Shown here in pieces: positions 62,661 through 64,000 of a stretch of 64,000 bases of DNA. The position numbers and the translations under genes were made by a program. Origin of the DNA: Pandoraea fibrosis (GTDB lineage Bacteria > Pseudomonadota > Gammaproteobacteria > Burkholderiales > Burkholderiaceae); assembly GCF_000807775.2 (NCBI RefSeq), contig NZ_CP047385.1, positions 1,302,001-1,366,000 of the forward strand, in the 5' to 3' direction. Within the stretch, counting starts at the first letter, position 1. Each line of letters starts with the position of its first letter. The notes under the pieces were generated by a model that saw nothing but the letters and a program-made list of their open reading frames with translations, did not search any database and was not told the DNA's origin.

Positions 62661-64000
62661 TTGTCCTGTTTCTTGAGCAGCAGGATCGTGGCGCCCAGAA
62701 TCACGGGCACGGCAACGAGCATCGGCCAGAAGGCGTTGCCCAGATCGGCAAACCCGAGCGCCTTGTTGAAGACGCCGCGGCTGATGATGAGCATGTACGT
62801 CGCCGGATAGATCTCGCCAATGAACCGGCCCGATCCCTCCATCGACGGCACCGGCGTGAGCATCCCGGAAAACTGGATCGCCGGAATCATGGTGCCGATC
62901 ATCGTGAAGAACAGGGCCGCGATCTGGCTGCGGGTGAATGTCGACGCGAGCAAGCCAATGCCTGTGGCGACGACGTTGAAAATGAAGACGGCCGTGATAA
63001 GCGTGAGGAAACTGCCCTTGATCGGCACGCCGAACAGCGTCACGGCGAGCAGCGCCATGAGCAGGAAATTGAGCATGGCCAGCGCGACATATGGAATCTG
63101 CTTGCCGATCAGGAATTCCGTGCGTGTGACGGGCGTCACGTACAGATTCAGGATCGAGCCCAGCTCCTTTTCGCGCACCACCGACAGTGCGGTGAGCATC
63201 GCAGGCAGCATCAGCAACAGCAGCGGAATGACGGCCGGCACCATCGCCGGCAGGCTCTTGACGTCGGGGTTATAGCGATAGCGGGTCTCGATATCGAGCG
63301 ACGCCGTGGGCCGGACGCCGAGCCGTCGCAAGGACTGATCGGCCAGCCAGTTCTGGTGCATGCCCTGCACATAGCCTTGTACCGTTTCCGCGCGCATCGG
63401 CATGGCGCCATCGATCCATGCGCCGATCTGCACGGCCTTGCCGTGCGACACGTCACGGGCGAACCCCGGTGGAATTTCGATGGCCAGCGACAGTTCGCCG
63501 TCGCGCAGGCGGCGGTCCATGTCGTCGTAATCGGTGATGGGGGGCTGCTCGATGAAGTAACGAGACCCCGCGATATTGAGTGCGTAGTTCTGACTCAACG
63601 TGGTCTGGTCGCGGTCGAGCACGGCGTAGCGCAGATCCTCCACGTCCATGCTGATGCCGTAGCCCATCACGAGCATCAGCACGAGCGAGCCGACCAGCGC
63701 GAGCGTGGCGCGCACCGGGTCGCGTTGCAGTTCCAGCGTTTCGCGCCAGAGATAGCTGATCATGCGACCGAGCGAAAACGCTTTGTGGTGCGCATGTGCG
63801 GTATCGGTGGGAGCGGCGTCTGTGACTGCCGACTTGGGCGTCTCCGGCGCTTCGGGGGTGCCGCCGCCCGCTTCGACAAGGTATTCGATGAACGCCTGCT
63901 CGAGCGTGGCTGCGCCTTTATCTTGCGTGATCTTCGCCGGGGGATCGGACACGAGCACCTTGCCTGCGTGCATCAGCGAGATGCGATCGCAGCGGTCGGC
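62657..64000 (-). CDS. RbbA-like ABC ATPase-permease fusion (N-terminus outside window)
   Basis: Only the C-terminal 447 codons are in the window. The frame is open to the edge and its first residues ([16 protein letters not shown]) are the end of an ABC nucleotide-binding domain. About 60 linker residues follow, then an ABC-2 permease domain with one TM, a large periplasmic domain and five TMs (including [23 protein letters not shown]). This is the RbbA/YhiH architecture of Enterobacteria, where the order is HlyD, RbbA, YhhJ. The ATG at 63973 is internal. Confidence 0.88.
   Translation of the reverse strand, partial: ADRCDRISLMHAGKVLVSDPPAKITQDKGAATLEQAFIEYLVEAGGGTPEAPETPKSAVTDAAPTDTAHAHHKAFSLGRMISYLWRETLELQRDPVRATLALVGSLVLMLVMGYGISMDVEDLRYAVLDRDQTTLSQNYALNIAGSRYFIEQPPITDYDDMDRRLRDGELSLAIEIPPGFARDVSHGKAVQIGAWIDGAMPMRAETVQGYVQGMHQNWLADQSLRRLGVRPTASLDIETRYRYNPDVKSLPAMVPAVIPLLLLMLPAMLTALSVVREKELGSILNLYVTPVTRTEFLIGKQIPYVALAMLNFLLMALLAVTLFGVPIKGSFLTLITAVFIFNVVATGIGLLASTFTRSQIAALFFTMIGTMIPAIQFSGMLTPVPSMEGSGRFIGEIYPATYMLIISRGVFNKALGFADLGNAFWPMLVAVPVILGATILLLKKQDK

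Overview
The window is GC-rich chromosomal DNA (roughly 63% G+C by eye) packed with genes that are housekeeping or conserved in Burkholderiales: hemA-prfA-prmC-grxD-ubiX, trpGDC, ychF, ung, ettA, a second infA, and a dsb cluster. Protein sequences and gene order point to a betaproteobacterium of the Burkholderiaceae. Pandoraea is my best guess, from general resemblance only. I saw no rRNA, tRNA, CRISPR array, insertion sequence or prophage. The first gene (MFS transporter) and the last (RbbA-like ABC protein) run off the window.

Layout. 0-10.9 kb: MFS permease, TonB-like proline-rich membrane protein, CBS protein, infA paralogue with a TTG start, acylphosphatase plus GNAT pair, membrane metallophosphoesterase, MazG-like hydrolase, 2Fe-2S ferredoxin, ettA interrupted by an in-frame TAG, 3-hydroxybutyrate dehydrogenase and a patatin-like lipase. 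10.9-16 kb: a minus-strand chemosensory block of soluble tandem-PAS receptor, cheR, cheD and a triple-CheW protein, with no cheA, cheB or cheY. 16-18.6 kb: small envelope proteins and a hairpin-rich non-coding stretch. 18.6-22.9 kb: the hemA-to-ubiX operon. 23-33.9 kb: two YeaQ-type proteins, a DHA2-type efflux permease, a penicillin acylase, gtrA, gtrB and GT87 genes, and an SLC13 transporter divergent from a GntR/FCD regulator. 34-43 kb: ychF, ypfJ-type protease, UbiH-like hydroxylase, dsbC, an M61 peptidase, and lysR/azoR with pirin. 43-48 kb: an uncharacterised lipoprotein plus secreted protease pair and a TonB-dependent siderophore receptor with a Fur-like site. 48.3-53 kb: ung with an unusual N-terminus, a CYTH protein and trpGDC preceded by a previously hidden Trp-rich leader peptide. 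53-59 kb: dsbDEG-type operon divergent from its two-component system. 59-64 kb: DUF3141 PHA-synthase-like protein and an RbbA/YhhJ-type ABC exporter.

How the genes work together. There are several tightly coupled operons with ATGA or TGATG overlaps: cheRDW, prfA-prmC, lipoprotein-protease, dsbD-dsbE, the dsbR-dsbS pair, and rbbA-yhhJ. Three dedicated periplasmic thiol proteins (DsbD, TlpA-like DsbE, DsbG) plus a separate DsbC form a disulfide reduction and isomerisation network that is probably stress-controlled.

Observations most worth a second look: the single-base nonsense codon in ettA; a trp leader peptide ending in Trp-Trp and probably translated without a ribosome binding site, upstream of a trpGDC operon lacking trpE; a UNG with a candidate sliding-clamp motif and AT-hook; the lipoprotein-protease pair; an acylphosphatase lacking its catalytic Asn; and a decayed GNAT tail fused to the end of the GntR gene.
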